A DNA stretch of 64,000 nt from Alisma plantago-aquatica (Eukaryota > Streptophyta > Magnoliopsida > Alismatales > Alismataceae). Below are positions 34,612-47,256 of the stretch, piece by piece. The DNA is taken from positions 467,402,379-467,466,378 of the forward strand of contig OY856413.1 in NCBI GenBank assembly GCA_963693085.1, read 5' to 3'. The notes under the pieces were generated by a model. That model was not told the DNA's origin, searched no databases, and worked only from the letters and a program-made list of their open reading frames with translations. The first letter of the stretch is position 1, and each line of letters begins with the position of its first letter. The position numbers were made by a program, and so were the translations under genes.

Positions 34612-36560
34612 AAATATTCTTCCCTTGTAAAAAGATTTTGATGGGAAAATGAATTTATTTATTGATCTTGTACTCCATCCATAGGAGAATTACTGGTTTT
34701 TATGCTCATAGTCATGTCCATATTGTAATATGGGAGAAGATTATCTGTATAGGTAGTGCTTTTCTAGAAAATATTATGTTGAGTGAGGTTCCACTTTGTC
34801 AATCAATTTTCGATTTGGTTTATGGACTAGTAACCATATTTAGTCAAGAATTAAGGGTGTTTATATTCCATTCTTTTATTGTGGTGATCACGTTGACACA
34901 TGTTGCATTACTTTCACACTTATTTTTCAATAGTTATATTTTAATTAAGAAAATGGTCTATATAGTTGCAAATTGGCTTAAGGTGTAGCATTACCTTCTA
35001 GTTACAGTGACATACATCCATCTTTGACTTTGATATCTGAAAATTCACGTAATATATTCTTGATGGAATTCCTTTACCGCCATAGCATCTACATTGACAT
35101 TGAATTCCCCTCGTATATGTAGTTTCCATCTAGTTGATTCCTCATAGTTTTCGTAGTGCTATTACTGGCACATGCAACTCTTTTTTACAATATTTTTTTC
35201 ATTTTCTTCAATTCCCTAAGAAGTTGCTTGTTCCTTGCCTTCTATATATACCAAAGTGTCGTTAAGAAATTGATAGGTCAATCTTTTTATTGCTCCCTAA
35301 CTTTAGTTTTACCTCCATGCAGTGTTGTATTTCTCATTATGAGTAAATATTGAGTGGTGTATCTACTTGGAATAACTTTCTTTTATGTCTCTTTGTAGGT
35401 GACCAACTCTCACTTCATGCATTTTCACTCCTCTCCCACAATGCAACTTGTCTAATGTTTAATATATGAGAGTTTTATTTCGTATCTATCATCACTAATT
35501 ATAAGATAGTTGTAGGGACCATCGGAAGATCTTGTGTCACATCCACTTTTATTGTATGTGTAGTTATGTATCCCATGGATTTAACCATGATTACATCTTT
35601 ATGATTATTTTTAGACTTAGTGCTAATGACATGCTAAAAAATTAATGGGAAGAGTTTCTAATCGTAGTTTATGTTAAGTGATGCTTAAAGGACAAGTTTG
35701 GAAATGAAATGAAGTTCCTAAAATGTATTAAAATTATGGAAGCTTAAACCTCATTAATTTATTTTAGGATATTTAATGTGCAAAATTATAACTGAATGAC
35801 ATATCAATTAGGACATAAAATATTAATCATGTGGTTAAATTTTGGTGGTTATGTTAGCATAGGGAAAAAAATTGTCAAGATAATGATGAAAAATACTTAA
35901 GATGATTAGAAAATCATTTTAATAGGAATAGTGTTAGATGGTACCTTCTTGAGTCATCTGTCGGGTTAAACTCACGTCACTCCAATCTTCTGTGGTTTGC
36001 CATCAACTTCTAGACTTTCCAAAAATAATAATGAGAATATGTACAGATGATCATCTCCAACTCTAATACAACTTATCTCATACTAACCTTCCCATCAATT
36101 TTAGGAATCTTTTGTGAGTCTTACAAGTCCCTACTCAAGATCCCCTTTGCATAATGCCATTTCATAGTGGCCTTCTTTCTCCAACTGATCTCAAATTTAG
36201 ATTCCCATGCAATGAACTGCATCTCCACTAGCCCTTATTGATTTAAAATCTCAAGCACCACCAGAAGAGTCTCCATCATTGTCATTTCTTCATTTTAAAT
36301 ATAAAGTAGCTCTATAAAGTTTCTCTTCCCTCTAAATAGTGGAGACAACACCCCAAGAAAATTCAAACTACTTTGATGGTACTCTTCTTATTTATTTATT
36401 CTTTCTTTTACACATTCTTTTGACCAATGTTCTGTTGTCTAGATATGTCCCAATCTCAAATATCTTGATGGAAATGATGATGCTTGCCAAGCTTTTCCAA
36501 TGGTCTTTTGGTTACAACTTTTCTCCCTCCACCTTATTTTGGTCACCTGAATCACGTTTA
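34612..36560. other. Unassigned AT-rich stretch
   Basis: I recognise no gene or repeat family with confidence. A minus-strand reading at about 36090-36290 (FIAWESKFEISW and HYAKGIL pieces) looks protein-like over some 60 codons but has a stop, and I cannot place it. Confidence 0.45.
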
Positions 36561-37500
36561 TGTTGGCTATATGCCCAGAGAGCCATCATGTGATGATTGT
36601 AACGAGATAACTTAGTATATGACTTGATTATTATTAAAAATCAATTTCTCTTATTATTTTTGTTTCAATAGTGAGGCTATGATTAAATGTAATAACGTAC
36701 TAGGAATGATTTTACCAAATGATATATGGTTTGGGTTGAGGACCTCAGCATGAGATCATATATACACTTAAGTATATTCATTCTTGCTATGTCCTGGGTA
36801 GGACACATTTGTTAATATTATAGAACAAAAAAATTACATCAGACTAGTGTGTGCTAAATGATGATTATGTCTCTTTAGTTATGATATTGTATAATAAGTC
36901 AGAAATATAGTTGACATTATAGAAAAAATTGTATTCTCCATACCCAACTTGATAATGACACATTGAAGTCATGTCATGGAATTTAGAGTCATCTCTCAAT
37001 GTGATAGTAGTGATTGATCCATATATATGAAGTAACTTCAACGACCACATGTTGTTTTGTGTACTTTAATGATACCCAAAGTGACTTTTATAGAAGTTTA
37101 GAAACCTATAGAAATTGGATGCACCATGGCACTTGTAGATATTGTAGTGAAATTTGTCCCTCTTCCTGGATTGATAACGTTGGACATTTGATACAAAAGA
37201 TTATGAATGCATGGTCATGCTCATTGAGTTGATATATGATATTTATCTCACTCCATCTCAATAGTTTACTAGAGACAAAGAGACATATATTGCACAGAGA
37301 GTGACTATTCATTCCTTAGTTCAATCATGATATCTATGACAATGGTATTACAATGCCATGGTATCATTGGTCACTTACATGTTTATGTTGTTCTTCAACT
37401 TATTCCTATTACTTGGGCACCAATGAAGTTGTAACATATCCAAATCTAGACTCATAGATTAACTCGCCCATATTATAGGTCCTTTTTGGTTATGATTATA
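36561..37500 (+). repeat. Diverged partial LTR related to the B family
   Basis: It starts TGTTGGCTATATGCCCAGAGAGCC, close to the B LTR start. The similarity then continues loosely through TGTCCTGGGTAGGACAC, a CATTGAAGTCATG region and AAATTTGTCCCTC at about 37150. The right end is unclear. It appears to be an older relative, truncated, without a partner. Confidence 0.65.
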
Positions 37501-38662
37501 TTAAGCCCCTTTTTCCATAATTTGAAATCTATCAACATTTATTCAATTCTAATAATATCATTAATTAAAAAATATTCAAAATACAAGAAATTTGGGTATA
37601 AAATAGTCTTATAAAATTAAATAGCTAAAATTAGTGAATAACTTAGGAATCCCTGGTTTGACACTGGAGTAATCTTAAGATTATAGGATGAAGGAACTAA
37701 GAGAATACAAAATATTTCATAAAAATAGACTTATTCGAAGATGAAATGCATGAAGTGAGTAATTTATACACAACTAATGAAATATGATGCAAATGAATTT
37801 CCAAATGCAAAATTAATGAAAAAATTGGATTCCTTATAGTCTAGTTAGGTTTCCTAGAAAGTTTAAGTTCATTTATATGTAAAACACACACCCAAATTTG
37901 ATTAAGAAAGAGGAAAATAAAGCGTTCTTATGGTTTAATGAATTAATCAAATGTCATGTGTCATTTGAATCAAAACATGGATTTTATTCGTTGTGACACG
38001 ATCGAGCATTACACACCATATGACGATTGATAATGCATGCCCATCTGAATGAAGGGTCACTGCTTATCTTGTTCCTTTACTTAGCTTGTCTATAATGTAT
38101 CCAGAAACTATTTCTTCCTTAGAGGCTTTCTCCCGCCTTATTGAATCTCATCTCATAATTCCTTCATCGTACGATTCCCCTTCTCCTTCCATTTCTCTCA
38201 AGATATTACTCATTCAAAATGGTCATCAATAGGAAAAATACCCTATTGACACCTAGCTAGTTGTTTATGAATTTCTTACAAATGGAACAAAAACCCCAAA
38301 ACATGTAACTTATTATGATCTAACTCTCATATACATCTGAAATCACCTCCTCTACCTTTTTTGCAAACATCCCACCTCACTCAAATGGGATAGGGTTACT
38401 TCTCTAGATAGCTTATCCCCATAATGGTTCTTCACATATCCCTCCATACAATTCACTTCATTAGATGCTTACTCATCCTCTACTATTCTCATTGTTGAAA
38501 TCATTTTGTTTTGCAGTTTAATGATTTCATCTTCCATGAGATCTACTCCCCCTAGTCCTTGACCGATCATTGACATGAGCAATCAGTGGCTCTATGACTC
38601 CTGTAATCCAATAGGATTCATATTATGATCTTGGAAGTGGCTCATGTGGGGTTGGTCAGATG
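37501..38662. other. Unassigned AT-rich stretch
   Basis: I see no coding domain or known repeat. It ends at the AATGT target site of the short copia-type element. Confidence 0.5.
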
Positions 38663-38667
38663 AATGT

Positions 38668-38838
38668 TGTTAGAGAGTTTGTTTACCTATGTTATTTGTT
38701 CTCTTTATATTATGAGCTCAAGTATGTCTTATCCCATTAGGGTTTAGCTTGAGTCTGTACGCTTCCATGTTTTCCTATATATAGGATTAGAGTCGTCTCT
38801 TATCAATATATCGATCAGTTGTCCTTTACTTTGTGACT
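38668..38838 (+). repeat. Short element 5' LTR
   Basis: It starts TGTTAGAGAGTTTG and has TATATATA at 38776-38783, a probable TATA box. It matches 40905-41072 along its length. Confidence 0.9.
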
Positions 38839-38850
38839 TGGTATCAGAGT
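38839..38850 (+). other. Primer binding site of the short element
   Basis: TGGTATCAGAGT directly follows the 5' LTR. It is complementary to initiator tRNA-Met except for the last base. Confidence 0.88.
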
Positions 38851-40904
38851 AGTGATCCAACCCTAATACAAACAAGAAGAGGAGAGAAGAATACTGTCAT
38901 GAGGTGATAATAGTATTTTCTTGGCTTGGTTGTCGTCGAGTTTTTCCATAGATCTAGATTTTCCATAGGTGTTCTCCATAAAAGGACTCTCTGGCTTCCA
39001 CTTCTATAAATCCATCTCCATTGATATATACTACCCAAAAGAAAAACCAAATCTGATCATTGACCCAAACCCCGCAAGCCTTTGTTATCCCTTTAACCCT
39101 TTTCTTTGTCTCTCCTTCTCACCCGAGTTCTATTCATGGTGACCCAACCTCTCTATGCCCAGCTGCTATCAATTTCCTGGATATTATCACAACTATTGGC
39201 CCACATTGTTGCCATCAGAAAAGTCCTAGTGACAAAAAGACGAGCGACTTCACTGACGTTTATGTGCCCTGAAAAAGATCCATCTATATTTTTCCAATCC
39301 TTGATGCCTTGATCAATGATCACCTTATTCATAAATGCAGCAATATGTACTTCCTTTGGTAGCTTCTGATCTCCATGCCTGAAGTAGGAGCAATCATAAC
39401 ACATCAACTGGGTTGGAGGAGTTGTCCAACCATAGTGTATAAGCTTCCATAGCCACTGCCAACAACACTGCCCGCTACTAACTCAACCAATCACACTCGC
39501 CTATTCTTTCCAGGTGCAATCTCACCAACTAAACAAGTCATGCCTCCACCCACACCTACTCTGCCATTGTACACAACCTCTCAGTGTTGGGCCTAGAGTT
39601 GCCAGGTTGGTTTTATGGGATTTCCTTTCCTAACAAATCTCTCTATCTATCTCAATCGTTATTTCTATATCCAAATACAATCTTGGTTGCTTGGTCATTT
39701 TGCTATTGATGTTAGGAACATTTTCTAGTAATCTATAATGTACCTAATGATGAATACGATGATGATTATCACATTGTCATGGGTTTCCCAAACCTTCACA
39801 TACTAGATAAGAAGATCTTTGTCTTCTTGGATAATTTGGGCAATATATATGTCAATGCTCCCATGTTAACCTTGGCCACTCTTACTTTGTTGTTCACATG
39901 ATGACTAATTTGACCAGAATATGGGGCTCTATCTAGAAAATTCTTTGGTCAACTCCAAAAATCTGGAGAAGCTCATAAAGCTAAATAATCCCTTGTAGTT
40001 CATGTGCCCTAACAACATTCCATCACCTCTAGTGGCCTTAATCATCTGTATCTGATATGGTACTAGTTTGCTCACAAGTTGTCCTCTTTTGGAGCATTTG
40101 AACGTGAAGACTAACCCTTGTGGTATATAATCTATGAAGATTTTTTCTTGATTTCACTTTTAAAATATTTGTAGATCTTTTTGGGGGCCGCACCTCCCAA
40201 ACCCCCAATAGTGCTACAACTTCTTTTTTTTGGAGGGGCATTTCTTTATCATTGCCCACCATAAACACTCTTAGTTATTTCCATTGTTGGTGTGACAAGG
40301 ATAAATAAAGGAGAGATGAGATGGGGGAGACAATTGGAAGTTATATATCTGCTGCTATTGATTATGCTTCTTGGAGTGTTTTGTATCTGGAGCTTATTTA
40401 TGCTTTTGTTGCTTTTTGTTTTTTTGATGGTCTTCTATCTGGCTGCGTCCACTTCAATGCTATGTGCCAACACTCTCTGGCTTGTCCATGCTTTATGAAT
40501 GTTGACTCTCTACTTGTCCATACATTGTGACTATGTTGAATTTCTTCTAATATGAGCCCACATTCTCTGGTTTGTCTGTGCTCTATTTGCATATTGACTA
40601 CTGTGACCTAACATTCTTTGGGTTGTGATGTTAGTGTCTGCACTAAAGACCAATATGCTTTGATGCTTACTTCTACTCCAGATAATGCCAATATGATGGA
40701 GAGCCTTCTACGACCTACTTTCCTTCTATTGAGCATCTATTTGAGGGCGTTTGATTGAGCATTTGAGCCCTTTATTGCAATATTAAGGGGGAGAAACATT
40801 CTTATATGTGATTGGATTATCATTTTATTTTGTTTGTGATTTTATTCTGTGTCTCTATTTACAAGATGAATTGAGATTCTCCCAATATTCATCTTGAGGG
40901 GTAG
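38851..40904 (+). other. Interior of the short element
   Basis: I found no gag, integrase or RT motif in either strand by eye. Open frames are small (39060-39272 and 40292-40498 plus, 39153-39407 and 40038-40268 minus) and unrecognised. At 40465-40600 the word family ACTCTCTGGCTTGTCCATG recurs twice in degenerate form. The sequence may be remnant pol decayed past recognition or acquired non-element DNA. The polypurine tract closes it at about 40890-40904. Confidence 0.5.
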
Positions 40905-41072
40905 TGTTGGAGAGTCTGTTTACTTATATCATTTAGTCTCTTTGTATTATGGGTCCAAGTACGTATTGGCCCATTAGGGATTAGTTTGAGTCTGTATGCT
41001 TCCCATTTTTCCTATATATAGGAGGGTTGTCTGTTATTAATATATAGATTAGTTGTCCCTTATTTTGTGACA
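40905..41072 (+). repeat. Short element 3' LTR
   Basis: It starts TGTTGGAGAGTCTG and ends TTTTGTGACA, followed by AATGC. It is diverged from the 5' copy at many positions, so the element is old. Confidence 0.9.
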
Positions 41073-41077
41073 AATGC

Positions 41078-41551
41078 CATTATGTTTAGCTCATTTGAAA
41101 CTTGGATGTATGAACCTATCAAGCATGTTAGAGATTTTCATGATGGTTGATCCTATTATTGATGTGCTACATAGATGAGAACCCCCCTCAATGATTTTGG
41201 AAGAGATTCCTTCCATTTTTGAATAGTGTCCCTTGTTGTCCTACCTTGTTGGAGTTATTTGGGCCGCTCGTCTTTCCTAGAAACCCTATTTTCATTCAAA
41301 ATGTACCTCATGGCCTCAACTTGGTTTTGTTGAGTCTGCCATGACTCTAGGATCAATTGGGCAGACAGGAAGGGCAAAAGAAATTAGTTTGTAATTGTCC
41401 ATGTAAGCTTCATTAATTTTCTGATGCCATGGTGTGTGGGGTAGTGGTGGGGTACAATCCCTCCAATGATATTTCCCCTATCCTTTGAGGGTTCGCAAGT
41501 CAAATATGGGTCTTGTAAGGGCATTATGGTGTTTAGATATTTCATGATGTA
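41078..41551. other. Unassigned DNA between two elements
   Basis: Nothing recognisable is seen between the short copia-type element and gypsy element E. Confidence 0.5.
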
Positions 41552-41572
41552 ACGTCTATGACAGTTTTGAGT

Positions 41573-41651
41573 GTGGTAAAATGACCTATATTCCATGTCA
41601 CATCCATTTAGTTAATTTTCCTATGTGAGGGTGTATAGGTCATTTTGCCAC
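41573..41651. repeat. Inverted repeat at the outer end of the E 3' LTR
   Basis: Arms 41573-41590 and 41634-41651 are complementary at 17 of 18 positions around a 43-bp loop. They lie in the 264-bp block that is not shared with the other LTR copies. Confidence 0.75.
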
Positions 41652-43489
41652 TTTGTTTTATTAAACATTTAGAAATAATTTTAACTTCTAAAAATGATAA
41701 CTAATTACTACAACATAAAAAATTAACTACATGTTTCCAAAATACCAAATAAGATATATTATTTGGTGAGGTTTTCAGAGTTAACGACTAAGATTTTCAG
41801 TGATGTAATTTTTATGGTTTCAATATCAAACTATCTACTAACTCCTAGGACATGAGAGTACAAAGAAGACACATAGGACTCTCTATTTATAGGACTTGTC
41901 AGCCAGTGTTTCCACCTGAGAAATCACTGCTGTCCTTGCTGGTTGCTGCTACTGCTGTTGTTCTTCACCCACTATAGGGTTTCTACCTCTTCTTCGGCGA
42001 CTACCTAAAAGGTTGGATCCCACGGGGGTGAGACAATTGAAAATTTCCCCAGCGAGAGATATAACTCTCCGCCAGAAACATTATTATTGCATATATTAGA
42101 ATAAAACTGAGCAGAAGGATTATAAATATTCAACAATAGCTAAGTTAATGTATAAACATATTAGAGTAGTATTCTCTTTTCAAGTACTTTTAGTTATGTC
42201 ATGATAAAGCAACATGTCATTTATTCAATAAGGAATATGAAGAACATGTATAACATTTATCCAATTAAGACACACTAAACAATGTATCATCAACCATTGA
42301 TTTTCGTATTTCAACCCTAGGCAAATACGCTACACGATTGATTACATTTTCCAAACATACTTAATGCCCTTTAGAGACGAGGTATACCGCTCATACTCCA
42401 ACTGACCATTGCAAAATCGAAATCGGTACCATACATAGGTCAATAGAAGAGCCAGATTCCCATGACCTCATCTTCCTCAGTCAGTGTGAGGACCAAATGC
42501 AGGACATCTTGTGTCTCTGCTAAATAGCTTTCCAGGGTATACTGAAAACTTCACTATTAGAGTTACAGTGGCATGTTGTACTCTCTTCAAAATCAAGAGA
42601 TAGTATATTTATCTCACATCAATCTGACATTAACATCATCGGGAGATTAGTGATACATCCATCCCGACATTTATAATGAAGGATTGAGAGATTAAAGATT
42701 ACCTCACATCAATTCCTCTGTTAGGGTGTAAGGATATTCACTCCCATAACCCCCACATACTTAAAAGTATGCCCTCCAGGAGTTCCCGTAGGAAAACCTA
42801 TTTCACCATCACCAAACTGTTGATGATGATGGATCTATGGTCAGGTCTCTACATGATACCATTTCACTTGATTAATTAAGTACATTACAATATTCTTTTA
42901 GCATCAAACATGTTTTCAAACATGAAACATTATAACAAAATGCTACAAAGAATGAGTACTATTTCTATCAAGTTCTTTTCAAAGCTTTATTAAACATTGG
43001 GATCTCAATCCCTTATCACATCAGGGATATTCTCATCCCTTATTATCTAATCATCATGATTATGAAATATGGGTGTTCAAACCCTTGGATCATAAAAACA
43101 CTTGATACCACTCTATCAGGTAACTTAATACCTTCAGGTCAACTAACCAATGTAAACATAATAATTGCAATACAGGTATTTCACATGGCTCTTAAAGCCC
43201 ATTAGTATCCCTTGTTACCTTTCACTAGGCAACACAACATAACATGGCTCACAAGGCCCATAAAGCAATTTCAATAGTAAAGAATCATAGCTCATACCTC
43301 GCTCTATCCAACATCTCATGAAACCTGCATAATTAATGTACATGATAACAATTATATCAATTACATATCAGCACTATGCATTGTAAGAGTAAAATCACTA
43401 TTTCCTCATTTGAGTTAGGATTTCCCAATTTATGTCAATTGGGAATACTTTATCTCATTACCCAAATTTGGGTTATAATTTATCATCAT

Positions 43490-43920
43490 ATTTCCCAAGA
43501 TTAGGGTTTCATACATTATAACCCAAGATTAGGGTTCCACATATCTTTATCCTATATCAATGTAGGATTTCATATCAAAGTGTCACATACCAGTTCATAG
43601 CATTACCTTGAATTAGGTTTTACATCAGATTATTATAATTTCATTTTGACATCACCCTTGTCTAGGGTTCCACATGACATCACCCTCACTTAGGGTTTCA
43701 TATGGCCACACCCTTGATTAGGGTTTCTCATAATATCATCCTCAAGTAGGGTTTACTATTCACATCCAATCAAGGTTTATTATTAAAATACCCTGAATTA
43801 GGGTTTCTCATGTCATTACCCTAAATTAGGGTCATACCATCATCATAGATTAGGATTTCACCTATCCTTGCCCTTAATTAGGGTTAGGGCTCATCAACCT
43901 TCTTAATTAGGGTTTCATGA
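43490..43920. repeat. TAGGGTTT-rich degenerate array in the E 3' LTR
   Basis: Repeated units of roughly 25-35 bp centred on ATTAGGGTTTC and a CATxxCATCACCCT-like partner. The equivalents are at about 59680-60330 in the 5' LTR and 51890-53080 in the solo LTR. The core word overlaps the plant telomere heptamer TTTAGGG, but there is no head-to-tail telomeric run. Confidence 0.8.
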
Positions 43921-44269
43921 TCTCTTATCCAGGATCATTCCCTAATTACACATTCATTCAAGTTGAAAGTGTTGAGACTTAACCACTACATGATTATCAT
44001 TCATGTAGGAAGTCCTCTCTCTCTCTCTCATCCTCTAGAAGGTGATACCCACTTCAGACTTGATTAGATTAGGTCAACTCAACTTTTATGAAGGTTGACA
44101 CAATGTATTATGTCATTACTTCCATAATCATTAAAGATTAATCATTCAAAAGGTACTAATCACCCTATCTTATTAAGGGTACAATTACCATAATCACCAT
44201 TGATTTACATCATGTAATGAATAATTAAACAATTGTCCTGTAATTACCTTAAGTATCCACACAGTTTTG

Positions 44270-45420
44270 GTTAATTACTTTCCAAACAGTCTTGGTCACT
44301 TAAACCCCAAATGGTCTTGACCAACCAGACCTCAAACGGTCTTGGTTGAAAGACTTCCAAATGGTCTAAGACTATTTAGACCTCCAAACGGTCTAGGTCT
44401 AACAGTTTGAAACCGTTTAGAAATTGTATGCTCAAAATCGTTTAACCAAAAGTACTCTTGAGATCGATTGGGTTTCAATTGGTTTGGGATCGTCTAGTCC
44501 CAAACGGTCTTGAGACCGTTTGGTCCCAAATGGTCTTGAGACTATTTGGACTCAAATGGTCATGAGACCGTTTGGTCCAAACCTTATCAAAACTGATTGG
44601 ACCAAAAATGGTCTCAACCACTTACATTGATTTAGGGTTTCCAAGATTGATTCCATCATCAATTGAATCCATGTAACCACTCATCAACTGAACCTAAGCA
44701 CCATACTTCAATTGAGCTTAATGAATCATCCTTCAATTGATTTAACTTCCAATTGATCATCGATTAGGGTTTTAGACCCAATTGGATTAGGGTTTGAAAT
44801 CGATGAACCTCCAATATTAGTCATTGTATCACTAATTGCTTTGAAATCATTGGACCACCATTCAAATTGGACATTACCTGACCTTAAACGGTCTTGAGGT
44901 CGTTTGGATGACATCCAAATGGTCTAGGGACCATTTGCCCCATCCCATCATCAAAATCTATGAAATTCAATTAGGGTTCAGATCATTAGATTGATCATCA
45001 AATTAATTATTGATTGCATATCAATTTGGTATCTTTAGATCTTCAATTACTCAACCATACTCAACCCTAGACCTCCAAACAGTCTTGGTTGACCTCCAAA
45101 CGGCCTTGAGACCGTTTGGGTGATCTGCAAATGGTTTTGAAACTATTTGGGTTAATCATCCCAAAGTTCTAAGTCAATCAATTAAGATTTCAACACTTAA
45201 CCTGATTAGGGTTTGCTACTTGATGGACCTTCAATTGATGAACCTCTTCGAAACCAATTAATTAATTATAATGGGTCATCAACCATCATAATTAGTATCA
45301 AATCTCCAAATGGTCAACTATGGTCAACTCTTCCAAACGGTTTGAAACCGTTTGGTTCCTAACAGTTTGATGAAACCGTTTGATTCCAAATGGTTTTGTT
45401 GAAACCGATTGAACCAACTT
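44270..45420. repeat. AAACGGT/ACCGTTT palindrome array, E 3' LTR
   Basis: Many copies of CCAAACGGTCTTGAGACCGTTTGG and degenerate forms, most near-palindromic, separated by 20-60 bp. Equivalent arrays are at 60660-61810 and 53390-55400. Confidence 0.85.
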
Positions 45421-46735
45421 GTTGAAACCGATTCGAATAGAAATTCCTTGGGAAAAGTGTCCAAGATGATGCCATCATCATCTACTGGAGAATTGAATGC
45501 AATAACAACATTTAAGGGTTTAAGTTATATAACCAACCTTCTAATCTTATTCCAAGCTTCAAGCTCCATGACTCCAATGGTGGATGAAGCTTTGACAACT
45601 ACCCAAGGTCCGTTCTCAAGCTTTTGGGTGAAAGAGTTGGCTAGAGTTGAAAATCGAGTGGAGAACACAAGAAAGCAAGCATTGATTTTCGGTTTTCACC
45701 ATGAAACCAAGGTGAAAGAAGGTCAAGAACTTACCAACAGGTTGGGGGGTCATCCTTATCCTGCTCCTAAGCTCTCTTGTGGTCAGCCAAGGCAAGAAGA
45801 GAATAGAATTCCGAAAAAAGAGTCCTTGAGTGGGTGGAAAATGGGATATGTATAAGGAAATCCAAGGAAAGAGAAAATAGAATTAATTCCTTTAATTTCC
45901 AAAATTATTGCCACATCCCCCCCAACTCCTTGTCCACGAAGCCATCTTCTTTCCCTTGCAAATCCTCTTCAGTATCCAAGAATTAAAAGAAAAGAAATTA
46001 AGCACCTTAATGATTTTATACTAATATCCCACTTTTAGGGGATATTACTTTTTATTAACTTAATGTGAGTGGGCTCTCCAATCACAGAAGATCTTTTCAT
46101 GCCTTTGCAAGGAACACGCTCGTACAACCCCTTTGCAAATTCATCCCTCACCTTTTTGGTTGAAGGGCTCTTCAATTAATATATTTCTTTTTGCATTAAA
46201 TTGAATTAGGGTTTCAATTATGCATAAATTTTGATTATTTTAATATCAAGATTCTCTCTCCTCCAAATTAATTCAAATGAGGCACCACACTCATTTTATT
46301 TTCTCTACATGATGCTAAGAAACATGAGGGACCCTCTAGAAGTGTTATTTTGCATATTGAACCCTAGGTTTTGGGTAAATTGCACATTACACCAAAACTA
46401 GGTTTTAATGCACAAAGATTGCTCAACAAGCTTTATCTTGGTGCTCAAGCTTGTGGAAACCATACCACTGCATCATTCTCATACTTATGATGCTTCAAAA
46501 TCTGAGGAACATTTTATCATGTACAAATTGCAAGTTAACCCCTCAACTTGTGTAGTTTTCACTTTAGTCCAAAACAACAAAACATTGTTTCAACATTATT
46601 AAAAAAGGACTGAAATTGAAATATAAGTTCCTCTTGAGCCTTAATTACTTTTCAAAAGATAAGAGCAAGCATATAATCAACTTTATTAAGCAAAACACCT
46701 AGGGTTAAAACATAACCCATGTCAGGGATGTTACA

Positions 46736-46755
46736 AATTATCCACCCCTTACAAG
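46736..46755 (-). other. Polypurine tract of element E
   Basis: The minus strand reads CCTTGTAAGGGGTGGATAATT, preceded by CGGGGACGAAAT, the characteristic end of plant gypsy pol regions. Confidence 0.85.
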
Positions 46756-46785
46756 GATTTCGTCCCCGAAATCATAAACAAAACA

Positions 46786-47205
46786 TTAAGAGAAAAGAGT
46801 AGGGTATTTCCTCCTCATCTCTTCCTCTAGCTCCCACGTAGCTTCTTCAACGCCACAGTGATTCCAGAGGACTTTTACAAGACAAACGTCTTTCTTTTTT
46901 AGCGTTTTAATTCTTTTGTCAAGGATCATCACAGGTCCTTCAACATATGATATATCATCGTTTAATTCTACCTCCACAGGCTGTAGAACTAACTCTGTGT
47001 CAGGATGACACTTCCTCAGCATAGAGATGTGGAACACTGGATGCAACTTATGCAACTCAGGTGGTAACTCCAGCTTATAAGCTACCTTTCCAATCCGTTT
47101 AATGATTGGATAAGGCCCCATAAATCTAGGAGCTAACTTTCCCTTCCTTCCAAATCTAAGAACTCCTTTCCAAGGTGAGACCTTGAGATATACTCTGTCT
47201 CCCAC
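46786..47205 (-). pseudogene. Element E integrase C-terminus and chromodomain-like tail
   Basis: A 139-residue open piece, the last part of the polyprotein. It begins [18 protein letters not shown] (integrase C-terminal domain), continues [22 protein letters not shown] and [15 protein letters not shown], and ends with a chromodomain-like segment: [15 protein letters not shown], then [24 protein letters not shown]. In chromoviruses this tail directs integration to certain chromatin, so a heterochromatin preference can be inferred. The piece itself has no internal stop. It is separated from the integrase core by a break at about 47206-47256. Confidence 0.92.
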
Positions 47206-47256
47206 TCAGAATTCTAGAGGTCTTCTCCATTTATCGGCGTATGATTTCTATCTATC

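Larger units (their letters stand above)
38668..41072 (+). mobile_element. Short copia-type LTR element with unrecognised interior
   Basis: A 2.4-kb element with LTRs of 171 bp (38668-38838) and 168 bp (40905-41072), a primer site TGGTATCAGAGT at 38839-38850 and a purine-rich CATCTTGAGGGGTAG before the second LTR. The flanks AATGT (38663-38667) and AATGC (41073-41077) are a duplication with one change. The short LTRs, the TATATATAGGA promoter context and the CTTGAGGGG tract resemble the Ale/Retrofit copia lineage. The interior is too short for a full pol (usually over 4 kb), so this is a non-autonomous or deletion derivative. Confidence 0.88.
41557..46735 (-). repeat. Element E 3' LTR
   Basis: About 5.2 kb, closely matching the 5' LTR from about 41820 rightward to GGGATGTTACA. 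The outer 264 bp do not match the equivalent part of the 5' LTR or of the solo LTR. An 88-bp block present in the 5' LTR (about 61861-61950) is missing near 45485. It contains the TAGGGTTT-rich array (about 43490-43920) and the palindrome array (about 44270-45420). Confidence 0.88.

Noticed and set aside
36090..36290. Possible host gene exon on the minus strand
   Set aside because: A protein-like stretch of about 60 codons exists, but it contains a stop, lacks clear splice context and has no recognisable family. It is too weak to annotate.
43490..43920. Interstitial telomere
   Set aside because: The TTTAGGG-like words are isolated within longer units and never form a heptamer run. The same pattern is present in all three LTRs of the family.
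45409..45855. A 148-codon plus-strand open frame, repeated in part at 62096-62323
   Set aside because: It lies antisense inside both LTRs of E, has no domain, and its conservation is explained by LTR duplication. The solo LTR equivalent is broken.
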